Of a DNA stretch of 64,000 nt, positions 16,660-26,839 are shown one piece after another. The stretch's first letter is position 1, and each line of letters opens with the position of its first letter. The stretch is from Mycobacterium sp. 852013-50091_SCH5140682 (GTDB taxonomy: Bacteria; Actinomycetota; Actinomycetes; Mycobacteriales; Mycobacteriaceae): assembly GCF_001665685.1 (NCBI RefSeq), contig NZ_LZTB01000065.1, positions 1 to 64,000 on the forward strand. Reading direction: 5' to 3'. The notes under the pieces were generated by a model. That model did not search any database and was not told the origin of the DNA. It was given only the letters and a program-made list of their open reading frames with translations. A program made the position numbers and the translations under genes.

Positions 16660-18087
16660 TCAGACGCCGCGCTCCACTGGCAGCAGCCCACGGTCCACCG
16701 CGGCGACCAGTGCGGCATGGTCGGCCTCGGTCTGATCGGCATATCGCCGGGCGAACAGGCACATTGCCTGGTCCACCCGGTCGGAGCAGCCCATGTAGCC
16801 GGCGATCATCGACGCGCCACTGGTGCGCGCATGGCCTTTCGCGAGCAACTGTCCGACGACGCCGGCGTAGTCGGTGAGGGCGGCGGCGTCGATGGCATCC
16901 AGTGGAATGGTGCCCTTCATGTTGCGGAACTGCCGCACGTAATACTGCCGACCGTCCATGGTTGTCCAGCCCAGCAATGGATCGCTGACCGTCTGCAGCG
17001 CCTGCTGATACTCCACTACCCGCTGTCCCTGGTGGGCGTGCCATGCGGATTCACCGTGCACGTACCGCGCGAGCACCGACCGGCGGGCTTGTTTGAGCTG
17101 CAGGAAGATCACGTCGTCAGGCGTCGACCCTTCGAGCAGCGCCACGTACGCACGCAATCCGACACTGCCGACCCCGACCACCTTGTGCGCGACGTCGACG
17201 AGCGTGTAACCACCGAGCATGCGACGCCAGTGCGGGGCCAAGGTGCACAGGTATTCGTCAAGCGCTTCGGCGAGCTGGTCGGCGTCCGGTTCGGAGAGCC
17301 GGGTGATCAGCGGGGGCTCCTCCACCAGCCGCCGTGTTCCCGCGACCTCCTCGGTGAACCGGGGCAGGGCGCGGTCACTCGTGCGGTTGCGCGCCCGCTT
17401 GGCGGCGCGGTTCACCTCGTCTTGCAGCTTGCCCCCGGCCTCGGCCGCCAGTTCGTCGGCGCCGATCCGCTGGAAAGAGCGCGCGAACAGCGGCTGGTCG
17501 GCCAGCCATCGAATCTGCTTGCGGTAGGACGCAACACAGGACTGTACCGAGGTAGCGCACTGCTCTTCGGTTGCGCCGTTGTGCCGGCCCGCGACCCAGA
17601 TGCTGGCCACCAATCGGCGCAGGTCCCACTCCCAGCCACCTGGATGGGCCTCGTCGAAATCGTTGAGATCGATGACCAGATCCCGCTCCGGCGACGCATA
17701 GAACCCGAAATTGCCCAGATGTGCGTCACCGCAGACGACCGGGTTGATGCCGGTGCTCGGGAGGTGCGCGACATCCTCGGCCATGACCACCGCCGAACCG
17801 CGCAGAAAGCCGTACGGCGACGCGACCATGCGGCCGACCCGGATCGGAATCAGCCGGTCGACGCGCCCTTCGTGGCTGATCGTGATCAGCTGGACCGGGT
17901 CAGGTCGGCCGATGCGCAGCTCCCAATCTGCCAGCGTGCGACGCGGAACTCGTTTCCGCAGCCCCTTACCGATCGCGTACCGCTCGGCACGCGACACCGG
18001 GCGGTGCCGCAGCGACCGGTAGGAGGTGCTGTCGACCTCGGCCAGCACAGTGTGGCCGCTGCCGTTGGTCTGTGAAGCGCTGATCAC
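16660..18087 (-). CDS. DUF2252 family protein
   Basis: 475 residues, a conserved actinobacterial family of unknown function. Seen: CGDAHLGNFGFY followed by LVIDLNDFDEAHPGGWEWDLRR, which look like the catalytic-loop and metal-binding Asp regions of the protein-kinase/aminoglycoside phosphotransferase fold. An Arg/Lys-rich N-terminus (RKRVPRRTLADWE) is typical. No partner is evident: the next gene upstream on this strand ends about 16 bases away at 18104 and could be co-transcribed. A kinase-like activity is inference only. Confidence 0.8.
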   Translation of the reverse strand: MISASQTNGSGHTVLAEVDSTSYRSLRHRPVSRAERYAIGKGLRKRVPRRTLADWELRIGRPDPVQLITISHEGRVDRLIPIRVGRMVASPYGFLRGSAVVMAEDVAHLPSTGINPVVCGDAHLGNFGFYASPERDLVIDLNDFDEAHPGGWEWDLRRLVASIWVAGRHNGATEEQCATSVQSCVASYRKQIRWLADQPLFARSFQRIGADELAAEAGGKLQDEVNRAAKRARNRTSDRALPRFTEEVAGTRRLVEEPPLITRLSEPDADQLAEALDEYLCTLAPHWRRMLGGYTLVDVAHKVVGVGSVGLRAYVALLEGSTPDDVIFLQLKQARRSVLARYVHGESAWHAHQGQRVVEYQQALQTVSDPLLGWTTMDGRQYYVRQFRNMKGTIPLDAIDAAALTDYAGVVGQLLAKGHARTSGASMIAGYMGCSDRVDQAMCLFARRYADQTEADHAALVAAVDRGLLPVERGV

Positions 18088-18103
18088 AGGCTGATGGTAC
18101 GAC

Positions 18104-19150
18104 TCACCCTGACCGGCCGGGTTCGATGATGGTCATCCCGGGACCCGTCGGCGCATCCATGGCCGCCAGCGCCGCACCGGCCTCGTCGAGTCCCACCACC
18201 CGGGTCACCAACCGTTCCGGGTCGAGCGCACCGGTCGCGAGGAGCTCGAGCATCGCCGGATAGTCCACGGCGGGCATCCCGTGCGAGCCGAGGACCGCGA
18301 GCTCGTGGGCGATCACGCGGTCCATCGGCAGAGCGGTCTGCGCCGCGTCGCCGAGCAACAGACCGACCTGCACGTGGCGACCGCGACGGCGCAGTGAGGA
18401 CACCGAGGCCGCCGCGACCGCGGGGTGGCCGATGGCGTCGACACCGATGTGCGCACCTCCCCCGGTACGACGGATGACTTCGGTTGCGACATCGTCGATC
18501 TCGGAACCGTTGATCAGTTCGTCGGCGCCGAGCGCGGCGGCCGTCGCGAGCGCTTCGGTGCTGCGATCGACGGCAACGACGTTGGCGCCGAACGCTTTCG
18601 CGATCATCACCGCTGACAGCCCGACGCCACCGCAGCCATGGACCGCGACCCATTGGCCCGGCTGCACCGCGCCATGGGTGACGACCGCACGAAACGACGT
18701 GGCGAACCGGCACCCCAGCGCTGCCGCCGCGACGAACGACACCGTATCCGGCAGCCGCACCAGGTTGGGCTGCGCGCGGGGCACAACCACCCGGTGAGCA
18801 AAGGAGCCCGGCAGGGTGAACCCGGGCTGCAGTTGGTCCGGGCACACCTGGGCGTCACCGGCCACGCAGAACTCGCAATGCCCGCAACCCAGTACGAACG
18901 GCACGGTGACACGGTCCCCTACCTGCCAGCCGGTGACGTCGGCGCCGACCGCTGCAATGGTCCCGGCGAACTCGTGCCCGGGAATGATCGGCAGTGCGAC
19001 CGGATCATGACCGCGCCAGGCATGCCAGTCAGAACGGCACACGCCGGTCGCCGCCACCTCGACGATCACACCATCGGGAGGGCATAGCGGATCGGCCACG
19101 TCGACAACTGTCGGCAGCACGCCGACCTCGGGATACACCACGGCTCGCAC
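18104..19150 (-). CDS. Zinc-dependent alcohol dehydrogenase
   Basis: 348 residues, medium-chain dehydrogenase. Seen: catalytic-zinc Cys and Asp in GVCRSDWHAW, GHE in IIPGHEFAG, the four structural-zinc cysteines in CGHCEFCVAGDAQVC, and the NAD-binding AVHGCGGVGLSAVMIAKAFGA. It oxidises an alcohol with NAD(P); the substrate is not readable. GTG start at 19150; a nearby ATG is out of frame. A short gap to DUF2252 downstream suggests one transcript. Confidence 0.87.
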   Translation of the reverse strand: MRAVVYPEVGVLPTVVDVADPLCPPDGVIVEVAATGVCRSDWHAWRGHDPVALPIIPGHEFAGTIAAVGADVTGWQVGDRVTVPFVLGCGHCEFCVAGDAQVCPDQLQPGFTLPGSFAHRVVVPRAQPNLVRLPDTVSFVAAAALGCRFATSFRAVVTHGAVQPGQWVAVHGCGGVGLSAVMIAKAFGANVVAVDRSTEALATAAALGADELINGSEIDDVATEVIRRTGGGAHIGVDAIGHPAVAAASVSSLRRRGRHVQVGLLLGDAAQTALPMDRVIAHELAVLGSHGMPAVDYPAMLELLATGALDPERLVTRVVGLDEAGAALAAMDAPTGPGMTIIEPGRSG

Positions 19151-19180
19151 ACATAGATGGTAGGCGGGCCGGCTGGTCGC

Positions 19181-19858
19181 TCAGCGGTGTCGCTTGAGAA
19201 TGAATTCGACCGCGTGTCCGCCGAGTGCCTCCCGGACCGCCGTGGTCATCTCCACTTGACGGCGGGCCTGTTCGACGACGGGCGTGTGCGGATCGAGCAC
19301 CGACAGGTAAACCTCGTGGGCGGCAAGCGATTCGACGGCCCGATCGGTGTAGCCGTCAACCAGCTCGTAGTGCGTCGGGTCTGGCCCGTTCTCGAACAGC
19401 CAGGCAGGCGGCTCGACCAGACTGTCGTACGCCTGCGCGACCGCGTGAGCGAACTCGATGTGGTCCCGTTGGTTGGGCGCGTCGGGAGCCCAGATCGGGC
19501 CGCTGTAGATCGTGACGACGACGTCGGGATGCAGGGTCGCCATGGTCGTGGCGATCTTGGCCCGCAGCTCGGGGGTGTTGCGAATGTCGCTGTCCGGAAA
19601 GTCCCAGAACGCCACGTCACTGACCCCGACGAGGGCCGCCGACCGGCGCTGCTCCACTTCCCGTAACGGCGCGGCCTGTTCGGGCGGCATGCCGGCGATC
19701 CCCCTCTCGCCACGGGAGGCCAGGGCGTAATGCACGGTCTTGCCGGAATCAGTCCACTTGGCGACGGCCGCGCCGATGCCGTACTCGGGATCGTCCGGGT
19801 GTGGCACCAGCACGAGTGCGATCTGCCAGTCCGCGGGGAACGGTTGCTCGCTCATCAT
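19181..19858 (-). CDS. PIG-L (LmbE-like) zinc deacetylase
   Basis: 225 residues. The PIG-L signature PHPDDPEYG (19-27) carries the zinc ligands His and Asp with the catalytic Asp; a second His lies in NQRDHIEFAHAV. The family removes acetyl groups from N-acetylglucosaminyl compounds; in mycobacteria it includes MshB (mycothiol) and Mca. It is shorter than MshB (about 300), so a different substrate is likely. It lies 30 bases upstream of the alcohol dehydrogenase on the same strand. Confidence 0.82.
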   Translation of the reverse strand: MMSEQPFPADWQIALVLVPHPDDPEYGIGAAVAKWTDSGKTVHYALASRGERGIAGMPPEQAAPLREVEQRRSAALVGVSDVAFWDFPDSDIRNTPELRAKIATTMATLHPDVVVTIYSGPIWAPDAPNQRDHIEFAHAVAQAYDSLVEPPAWLFENGPDPTHYELVDGYTDRAVESLAAHEVYLSVLDPHTPVVEQARRQVEMTTAVREALGGHAVEFILKRHR

Positions 19859-19896
19859 CCCAGTGTCGTGCGTGCGTGACGGGGCGTGTCAACGTG

Positions 19897-21261
19897 TCAG
19901 CCCCAAGCCGGCGGCCGGTACGCCGCGCCAGGGTGGTCCGCGGACAGTAGCGGGCCGGTGCCGCCGAGCCGCTCTCGTAGTGTCCCCCGCTCCTTGTGAT
20001 CGGGAACCCGGCCACGACGCCGCAACTCGGGCACGACGTGGCGGGCGAAGTCGACGAAAGTCCCCGGTGTCGTGACGTAGGCCAGATTGAATCCGTCGAC
20101 GCCGGCCTCGTCGACCCAGCGTTCGAGTTCGTCGGCCACGTCCGTCGGCGACCCCACCACGACCGGGCCACGGCCCCCGAGACCGACTTCCTGGGCCAAC
20201 TCCCCCGCCGTCCAGTTGCGGTCCGACGTGGTAAACGATGCCAGCGCAGAACGATTGGCCTCGGTCTGGACGTACTTCAGCGGTTCGTCGGGCCCGAGCT
20301 CGGCGAGGTCCACCCCGGTCCAGCCGCCGAACAGCGCCAGCGCCCCATCGGCACTGACGTACTGCCGGTAGTCGTGTAGCTTCGCGACGGCCGCCTCATG
20401 AGTTTCGGCCACGATCGGGGTCAGCATCGTAAAAACCTTGATGGACTGGGGATCTCGTCCGAGATCGGCCGCGGCGGCACGCAGCGCTGTGACCGGCTTG
20501 GCGACGATCTCGGGCGTCGGGCCGGACACGAAGACCGCCTCGGCGTGGGCGGCGGCGAATCGGACTCCTCGAGGTGAGGCTCCCGCCTGGAACAGTACGG
20601 GCGTGCGCTGCGGGGACGGTTCGCACAGGAACGGACCCGGGACGCTGAAGTAGCGACCTTTGTGTTCGATGTCGTGGACTTTCGCCGGATCGGTGAACAC
20701 GCCACGTTCGCGGTCCCGGATGACGGCGTCCGGTTCCCACGACGCCTCCCACAGCTTGTAGCAGACCTCGAGGTATTCCTCGGCGATCTCGTAGCGCTCG
20801 TCGTGCGGGATCTGGGCGTCCAGCCCGAGGTTGCGGGCGGCGCTGTCGAGGTAGGAGGTGACGATGTTCCAGGCCACCCGGCCATCGGTCAGGTGATCCA
20901 GCGTCGCGAACCGACGCGCGAGTGCGTAGGGCTGCTCGTAGGTCAGCGACACCGTGACTCCGAAACCGAGCGTCTCGGTGACCGCGGCCATGGCCGACAC
21001 GGCCAGCGTCGGATCGTTGACCGGTACCTGTGCGGCGTCGGCCACTGCCGCGTCCCGCGAACCGCCATAGACGTCGTACACCCCGAGCACGTCGGCGAGA
21101 AACAACGCGTCGAACCCCCCGGACTCCAGGATGCGGGCCAGCTCTGTCCAATACCCGAGTTCGCGGTATCGGTAGCCCTGGTCCTCGGGGTGCCGCCACA
21201 GCCCCGCGGACTGGTGTCCGACACAGGCCATGTCGAACGCGTTGAGATAAATCCGGCTCAT
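19897..21261 (-). CDS. LLM-class flavin-dependent monooxygenase (NtaA/DmoA/SnaA family)
   Basis: 454 residues, the length of the NtaA/SnaA/DmoA group of FMNH2-dependent two-component monooxygenases. Seen: LNAFDMACVGHQSAGLWRHP near the start, FLADVLGVYDVY, the DGRVAWNIVTS motif and AGASPRGVRFAAAHAE, all family hallmarks. These enzymes attack sulfur compounds, chelators or other xenobiotics; the flavin reductase partner is not adjacent. ATG at 21261 overlaps the stop of the MFS gene (ATGA), so the transporter and enzyme probably handle the same compound. Confidence 0.87.
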   Translation of the reverse strand: MSRIYLNAFDMACVGHQSAGLWRHPEDQGYRYRELGYWTELARILESGGFDALFLADVLGVYDVYGGSRDAAVADAAQVPVNDPTLAVSAMAAVTETLGFGVTVSLTYEQPYALARRFATLDHLTDGRVAWNIVTSYLDSAARNLGLDAQIPHDERYEIAEEYLEVCYKLWEASWEPDAVIRDRERGVFTDPAKVHDIEHKGRYFSVPGPFLCEPSPQRTPVLFQAGASPRGVRFAAAHAEAVFVSGPTPEIVAKPVTALRAAAADLGRDPQSIKVFTMLTPIVAETHEAAVAKLHDYRQYVSADGALALFGGWTGVDLAELGPDEPLKYVQTEANRSALASFTTSDRNWTAGELAQEVGLGGRGPVVVGSPTDVADELERWVDEAGVDGFNLAYVTTPGTFVDFARHVVPELRRRGRVPDHKERGTLRERLGGTGPLLSADHPGAAYRPPAWG

Positions 21262-22568
21262 CGCGCGTCCCCAATCTCGTCCCGATGCGTTTCCCGTGCG
21301 AAGTAGGCGGCCGTAAACGTGATCGCGGTGAGGACCACGAAATACCCGACGATGAGCCACGGGCTGCCCCCGCCGGCGACCAGCAGCGCCGCCGCGACCA
21401 ACGGTGCGAAACCGCCCGAGAGCACCGCACCGATCTGATACCCCAACGACGCCCCGCTGTAGCGCACCCGGGTGTCGAACAGTTCTCCGATCCACGCGGC
21501 CTGCGGCCCGTACATGGCGTCGTGGGCGATGTTGATCCCGAACACGATCGACAGCACGATGGCGACGTGAGAACCGGTGCCGGCCGCCACGAAGAACAGG
21601 ACCAGCGCCAGCACGCCGGCCACCGCGCCGAACAGATACGGTGGCCGCCTCCCCACGCGGTCGGACAACATCGCCCACAGTGGCGTGCTGATCAGGCCGA
21701 CGGCCGACGAGATGAGCACGGCGGTCAAGCCGACTTGGCTGCCCGCAGCCGACGAATCCTGCAGATAGGTCAATGAATACGTGGTCAGCAGGACGAACAG
21801 CGCGATCTGCGAAAATCGTAACCCGGTGGTGATCAACACATTTCGCGGCTGGGTACGCAGCACCTCCAGCACCGGCAACCGCACCACCTCGCCGCGCTCC
21901 CGGACTCGCGTGAACACCTCGGCGTCGGTGAGTCTCAGCCGGATCACCAGCCCGATCACGACGAGAACGGCACTCAGCAGGAACGGGATCCGCCAGCCGT
22001 AGCCGAGGAAGGCATAGGGGCCCGTGATCGTCCTCGTTGCGTAGAAGACCCCAGTCGACAGCAACATGCCTGCCGGCGAACCCAATTGGGTGAAGCTGCC
22101 GAACAGTCCGCGGCGCCCTGCCGGTGCGTGCTCCACCGAGAGCAGTGCCGCCCCGCCCCATTCCGCGCCGACCGCCAGGCCCTGCAGCAACCGCAGGCTC
22201 ACCAGCAGTGCGGGGGCGAGCAGCCCGACCTGGGCATAGGTCGGCAGGAGCCCGATCGCGAACGTGCTCAGTCCCATCCCCACCAGCGCGGCGACCAGAA
22301 CCGTCTTGCGCCCCAACCGGTCTCCGTAGTGACCGGAGATCAGTGCGCCGAGCGGCCGGGCCCCGAACCCCGCGGCATAGGTCGCGAACGAGGCCAGCGT
22401 TCCCGCCGTCGATGAGATGTTCGGGAAGAACAATGGTTTGAAGACCAAAGCGGCAGCCGTGGCATACAGATAAAAGTCGTACCACTCGATCGTGGTGCCG
22501 ACCGCGCTGCCCAACGCGACAGTGCGCGCAGTGGGTTTGGCCGCTGAACGGGAGGCAGTAAGCGTCAC
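21258..22568 (-). CDS. MFS transporter, metabolite:H+ symporter (MHS) type
   Basis: About 436 residues with 12 predicted membrane segments. Seen: the family start VGTTIEWYDFYLYATAAALVF, the loop 2-3 motif GHYGDRLGRKTVL, and a repeat of it mid-protein (LSDRVGRRPPYL). MHS carriers import organic acids and osmolytes. GTG at 22568 is used as start; an ATG at 22628 would add 20 residues without membrane character, so the true start is uncertain. Coupled to the LLM monooxygenase. Confidence 0.85.
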   Translation of the reverse strand: MTLTASRSAAKPTARTVALGSAVGTTIEWYDFYLYATAAALVFKPLFFPNISSTAGTLASFATYAAGFGARPLGALISGHYGDRLGRKTVLVAALVGMGLSTFAIGLLPTYAQVGLLAPALLVSLRLLQGLAVGAEWGGAALLSVEHAPAGRRGLFGSFTQLGSPAGMLLSTGVFYATRTITGPYAFLGYGWRIPFLLSAVLVVIGLVIRLRLTDAEVFTRVRERGEVVRLPVLEVLRTQPRNVLITTGLRFSQIALFVLLTTYSLTYLQDSSAAGSQVGLTAVLISSAVGLISTPLWAMLSDRVGRRPPYLFGAVAGVLALVLFFVAAGTGSHVAIVLSIVFGINIAHDAMYGPQAAWIGELFDTRVRYSGASLGYQIGAVLSGGFAPLVAAALLVAGGGSPWLIVGYFVVLTAITFTAAYFARETHRDEIGDAR

Positions 22569-22640
22569 GTGGCCACAGGCTATGCAGCGCCGCGGCCACC
22601 TGGAAGGTTTGTCCTCACCATGACGCAAAAGGGTCGAGAG

Positions 22641-23249
22641 TCACTGCCCGATGGTCACACCGTGCACCACGATCGCGGTGGTCTGGGCCACCCATTCGTC
22701 GTCGAGGTCGCTGCCCGGCCACAACAGCATTCTGAGCATGGTGGCCCCACCGATGATCTCCACGAGCCGGTCCGGGTCGACGTCCGCGTGCACCTCACCG
22801 CGGGCGATGCCGTCGACCACCCGATCGCGCACCGCGGCGAACATCCCGGTGAAGCGGGCCATCACGCGGGCGTTGAGCTCGGGGTCGGCGGCCACGTCGG
22901 CGACCAGGCCCGGCAGGGCGGCACGCACCACGGGGCTGGTGAACACGTCGCGCGCGGCACTGATCATGGCGCGCACGTCGGCGGCGATGTCGCCCGCCGG
23001 GGTGGCCAGTGCAGTCGGCGCGGCAGGGAACGCGGCCTCGTGCACGAGCTCGGCTTTGCTCGACCACCTCCGATACAGCGCGGTCTTGGTGGTCTGCGCG
23101 CGCTCGGCAACGGCGGCCATGGTGACGCTCGAATAGCCGATTTCCACAAGCAGATCCGCCGTGGCGCGCAGTATGGCGGCGTCGATGCGCGGGTCGCGGG
23201 GGCGCCCGGCGCCGGAAACCTTGCCATTCGAAGACGGGTCTGCTTTCAT
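22641..23249 (-). CDS. TetR family transcriptional regulator
   Basis: 202 residues with the TetR arm and HTH near the N-terminus (GAGRPRDPRIDAAIL; SVTMAAVAERAQTTKTALYRRWSSKAEL). The C-terminal domain resembles the TetR_C_16 type. ATG at 23249. Divergent from the phosphotransferase gene (45-base gap containing the palindrome at 23267-23276), which it probably represses. It could also read on into the MFS gene 70 bases downstream. Confidence 0.87.
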   Translation of the reverse strand: MKADPSSNGKVSGAGRPRDPRIDAAILRATADLLVEIGYSSVTMAAVAERAQTTKTALYRRWSSKAELVHEAAFPAAPTALATPAGDIAADVRAMISAARDVFTSPVVRAALPGLVADVAADPELNARVMARFTGMFAAVRDRVVDGIARGEVHADVDPDRLVEIIGGATMLRMLLWPGSDLDDEWVAQTTAIVVHGVTIGQ

Positions 23250-23251
23250 AA

Positions 23252-24432
<1,181 letters not shown>

Positions 24433-24433
<1 letters not shown>

Positions 24434-25548
24434 TGCTCGGCCCCATGGACGAATTCCCGGTACACCAGATCCCCCAGCCCATCGCGTGGCCCGGATCATC
24501 GGACCGGAATTTCTACGACCGCTCGTACTTCAACGCGCACGACCGCACCGGCGACATCTTCGTCATCACCGGCATCGGCTATTACCCCAACCTGGGGGTC
24601 AAGGATGCCTATCTGCTGGTGCGCCGCGGCGACACGCAAACCGCGGTCCATCTGTCCGATGCCATCGACCAGGACCGGTTGCACCAGCACGTCCTCGGCT
24701 ACCGCGTCGAGGTCACCGAGCCTCTGCAGCAGGTGCGCATCGTGCTCGACGAAACCGACGGCATCGCAGCGGATCTCACCTGGAACGGACTGTTCGACGT
24801 CGTCCAGGAGCAGCCGCATCTGATGCGGCAGGGCAACCGCGTCACACTCGACGCGCAGCGATTCGCCCAATTGGGTTCGTGGACCGGCCATCTGGAGATC
24901 GACGGGGAGCACATCGCCGTCGACCCGGCAACGTGGATCGGCTCCAGGGACCGCTCCTGGGGAATCCGGCCGATCGGCGAGGCCGAGCCGGCAGGCCGGC
25001 CTGCTGACCCGCCGTTTGAGGGCATGTGGTGGCTCTACGTACCCATCGCGTTCGACGAGTTCTCGATCGTCATCATCATTCAGGAAGAACCCAACGGTTT
25101 CCGCTCGCTCAACGACTGCACCCGGATCTGGAAGGACGGGCGCGTCGAGCAACTCGGCTGGCCGCGCGTGAAGATCCACTACCGCTCCGGCACCCGCATC
25201 CCCACCGGCGCCACCATCGACGCGACTGATCAATCGGGTGCGGCGCTCCGTTTTGAGGTGGAATCCAAACTGCCCGTGCCGATTCACGTGGGCGGTGGCT
25301 ACGGCGGTGACGTCGACTGGCTGCACGGCATGTGGAAAGGTGACCGATTCACCGAACGGCTCACCTACGACATGACCGACCCCGCGATCATCGGCAGAGC
25401 CGCGTTCGGCGTCATCGACCACGTCGGCCGCGCGGTGTGCACCGAAGGCAACGGTGCACCCGTGGAGGGCTGGGGTCTGTTCGAGCACGGCGCGTTGGGC
25501 CGCCACGACCCGTCGGGTTTCACGGACTGGCTGACCGTCGCCCCCTAG
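24433..25548 (+). CDS. Conserved hypothetical protein, coupled to the phosphotransferase
   Basis: 371 residues, no membrane segment or signal peptide. GTG at 24433 overlaps the upstream TAG and has GGAG 8 bases before it; an ATG at 24445 has no such site. Visible features: an SRDRSWGIRP motif mid-protein, aromatic-rich MWWLYVPIAF, and many beta-type alternations. The SRDRSWG motif reminds me of the AttH/CrtC-like lipocalin fold, but this is a guess. Tight coupling with a kinase-like gene under one TetR suggests a shared small-molecule or lipid substrate. Confidence 0.7.
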
Positions 25549-25557
25549 TTTTCTTGC

Positions 25558-25616
25558 GCGAGCAGACGTAAAGGTTCGCGACACGCCGGGATAACGGGAC
25601 CTTGGTGTCTGTTCGC
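25558..25616. repeat. Intergenic hairpin repeat, copy 2 (likely bidirectional terminator)
   Basis: Same architecture as 1901-1959: outer arms GCGAGCAGAC (25558-25567) and GTCTGTTCGC (25607-25616; one G:U pair in RNA), inner arms AAGGT (25571-25575) / ACCTT (25599-25603), shared core TCGCGACACGCCG. It lies between convergent genes. The paired bases differ from copy 1 but stay complementary, which supports selection for the structure. Confidence 0.65.
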
Positions 25617-25623
25617 GGGGGAA

Positions 25624-25983
25624 CTAGGCCACCGACATCAACGCGGCAGCGGCGCCGGCCTCGACCAGGCAGTAGAACCAGTTGGGGTAGAACGACGTTC
25701 GCACGTCGATCACCCCAGAGATGATGCGGCCCAACGCCATTCCCGCCAGGGCGGCGGCCACGGTGATCACGATCCCGGTGCGCAGCTGTCCCGACGTAAC
25801 GGCGGCATAGCCGAGGATGGCGGCCATCGCCAGGCCGAATCCGCCATAGACCGCACGCACCTCGGCGCGGGCAGTGGATTGCCCGGGCACCAGACCGAAC
25901 GGGCGCAGCAGCGCTGTCGGGGCGGCCATGGCGTAGAGCCCCATCCCTGCGAAGAACACGCCGACGGCGACGATCACGACCAC
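25624..25983 (-). CDS. DUF4345-like small membrane protein
   Basis: 119 residues, almost all hydrophobic, with about four membrane helices; pattern GMGLYAMAAPTALLRPFGL and EVRAVYGGFGLAMAAILG are typical of DUF4345. GTG at 25983 is chosen because AGGAGG lies 5 bases upstream on this strand; longer readings are Arg-rich and lack support. Divergent from the AraC gene by 35 bases, so AraC may control it. Function unknown. Confidence 0.72.
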   Translation of the reverse strand: MVVIVAVGVFFAGMGLYAMAAPTALLRPFGLVPGQSTARAEVRAVYGGFGLAMAAILGYAAVTSGQLRTGIVITVAAALAGMALGRIISGVIDVRTSFYPNWFYCLVEAGAAAALMSVA

Positions 25984-26018
25984 GGTAGCCTCCTGTTCGA
26001 AATGACCAGGAGTCCAGC

Positions 26019-26774
26019 ATGTCGTCCGACGCCGCTCTCGCGCTTCCACAAACCTGCTGTCCGACGGTGTGGTTGTGGCCGGGCCAGGCGCTCTACTCCG
26101 GGCCCGGCCTTGGCCTCGAGCCGCATTCCGGGTCGGTCTGGTGTCTGGCCGTCGGGGTCGACGCACCGCTGACCGTCACCGTTGAGGGCAACGTCACCGT
26201 CGCCCGGAGCGTGCTGATTCCGCCGCGGCTGACTCATCACCTGTCGATGCACGGCGCGATGGTGTCGTGTTACCTCGACCCCAGCTCACCGCGCAGCGCG
26301 TCGTGCCGGCAGCAGTTCGCCACGCTCCGGGGTCGTATCGGTGTGGGTCACGTGAACCAACAGGCACTGACGGTCGCGCCACACGACGACGCGTCCGCCC
26401 GCCACTGGCTCGAGGTGGCAACGCCCGACGTGCTGCACGTGATCGATCCGCGGATTGCACTGGTGACCAAGCAGATTCGGGACGACCCGGCCGCCACAGT
26501 GTCAGCACGCGAGTTGGCAGCAACCGCAGCGCTGTCCGAATCGCGCTTCCTGCACCTGTTCCGCAGTGAGATGGGCACCAGCCTGCGGCGCTACCGGATG
26601 TGGAGTCGGCTGATATTGGCGGGTACCGCCGTGGCGGCCGGTCACGATCTGACCACGGCGGCCGCCGATTCCGGGTTCGCCAGCCCGTCGCACCTCGCGG
26701 ACAGCTTCAAGGCCACGTTTGGATTGTCAGCGACGCAGCTGTTGAGCTCCGGGATACGCATCCGCATACCGTGA
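26019..26774 (+). CDS. AraC family transcriptional regulator
   Basis: 251 residues. The C-terminal double HTH is clear (SARELAATAALSESRFLHLF; TTAAADSGFASPSHLADSFK then ATFGLSATQL). The N-terminal half is a small cupin-like sensor. ATG at 26019. Divergent from the DUF4345-like membrane protein, its likely target. A strong inverted repeat follows the stop codon. Confidence 0.87.
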   Translation: MSSDAALALPQTCCPTVWLWPGQALYSGPGLGLEPHSGSVWCLAVGVDAPLTVTVEGNVTVARSVLIPPRLTHHLSMHGAMVSCYLDPSSPRSASCRQQFATLRGRIGVGHVNQQALTVAPHDDASARHWLEVATPDVLHVIDPRIALVTKQIRDDPAATVSARELAATAALSESRFLHLFRSEMGTSLRRYRMWSRLILAGTAVAAGHDLTTAAADSGFASPSHLADSFKATFGLSATQLLSSGIRIRIP

Positions 26775-26833
26775 CGAGCGTGCGCAACGTGCTGCTGGAA
26801 TACGGCGTGTTGGGCAGCAGACACGCACGCTCG
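26775..26833. terminator. Nested inverted repeat between convergent genes
   Basis: Outer arms CGAGCGTGCG (26775-26784) and CGCACGCTCG (26824-26833) are perfect; inner arms CTGCTG (26792-26797) and CAGCAG (26815-26820) nest inside. It lies between the AraC stop and the end of the convergent monooxygenase gene. No T-run. Likely a bidirectional terminator; its inner sequence (ACGGCGTGTT) partly echoes, on the other strand, the ACACGCCG core of the repeats at 1901 and 25558. Confidence 0.6.
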
Positions 26834-26839
26834 CGGTGC

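Noticed and set aside
16717-18075. A 452-residue plus-strand frame
   Set aside because: Antisense to the DUF2252 gene, which has recognisable motifs and good codon use.
19897-22599. A 900-residue open frame on the minus strand
   Set aside because: It is the LLM monooxygenase frame left open through the MFS gene; the first 446 residues are Arg-rich and out of frame with the real transporter.
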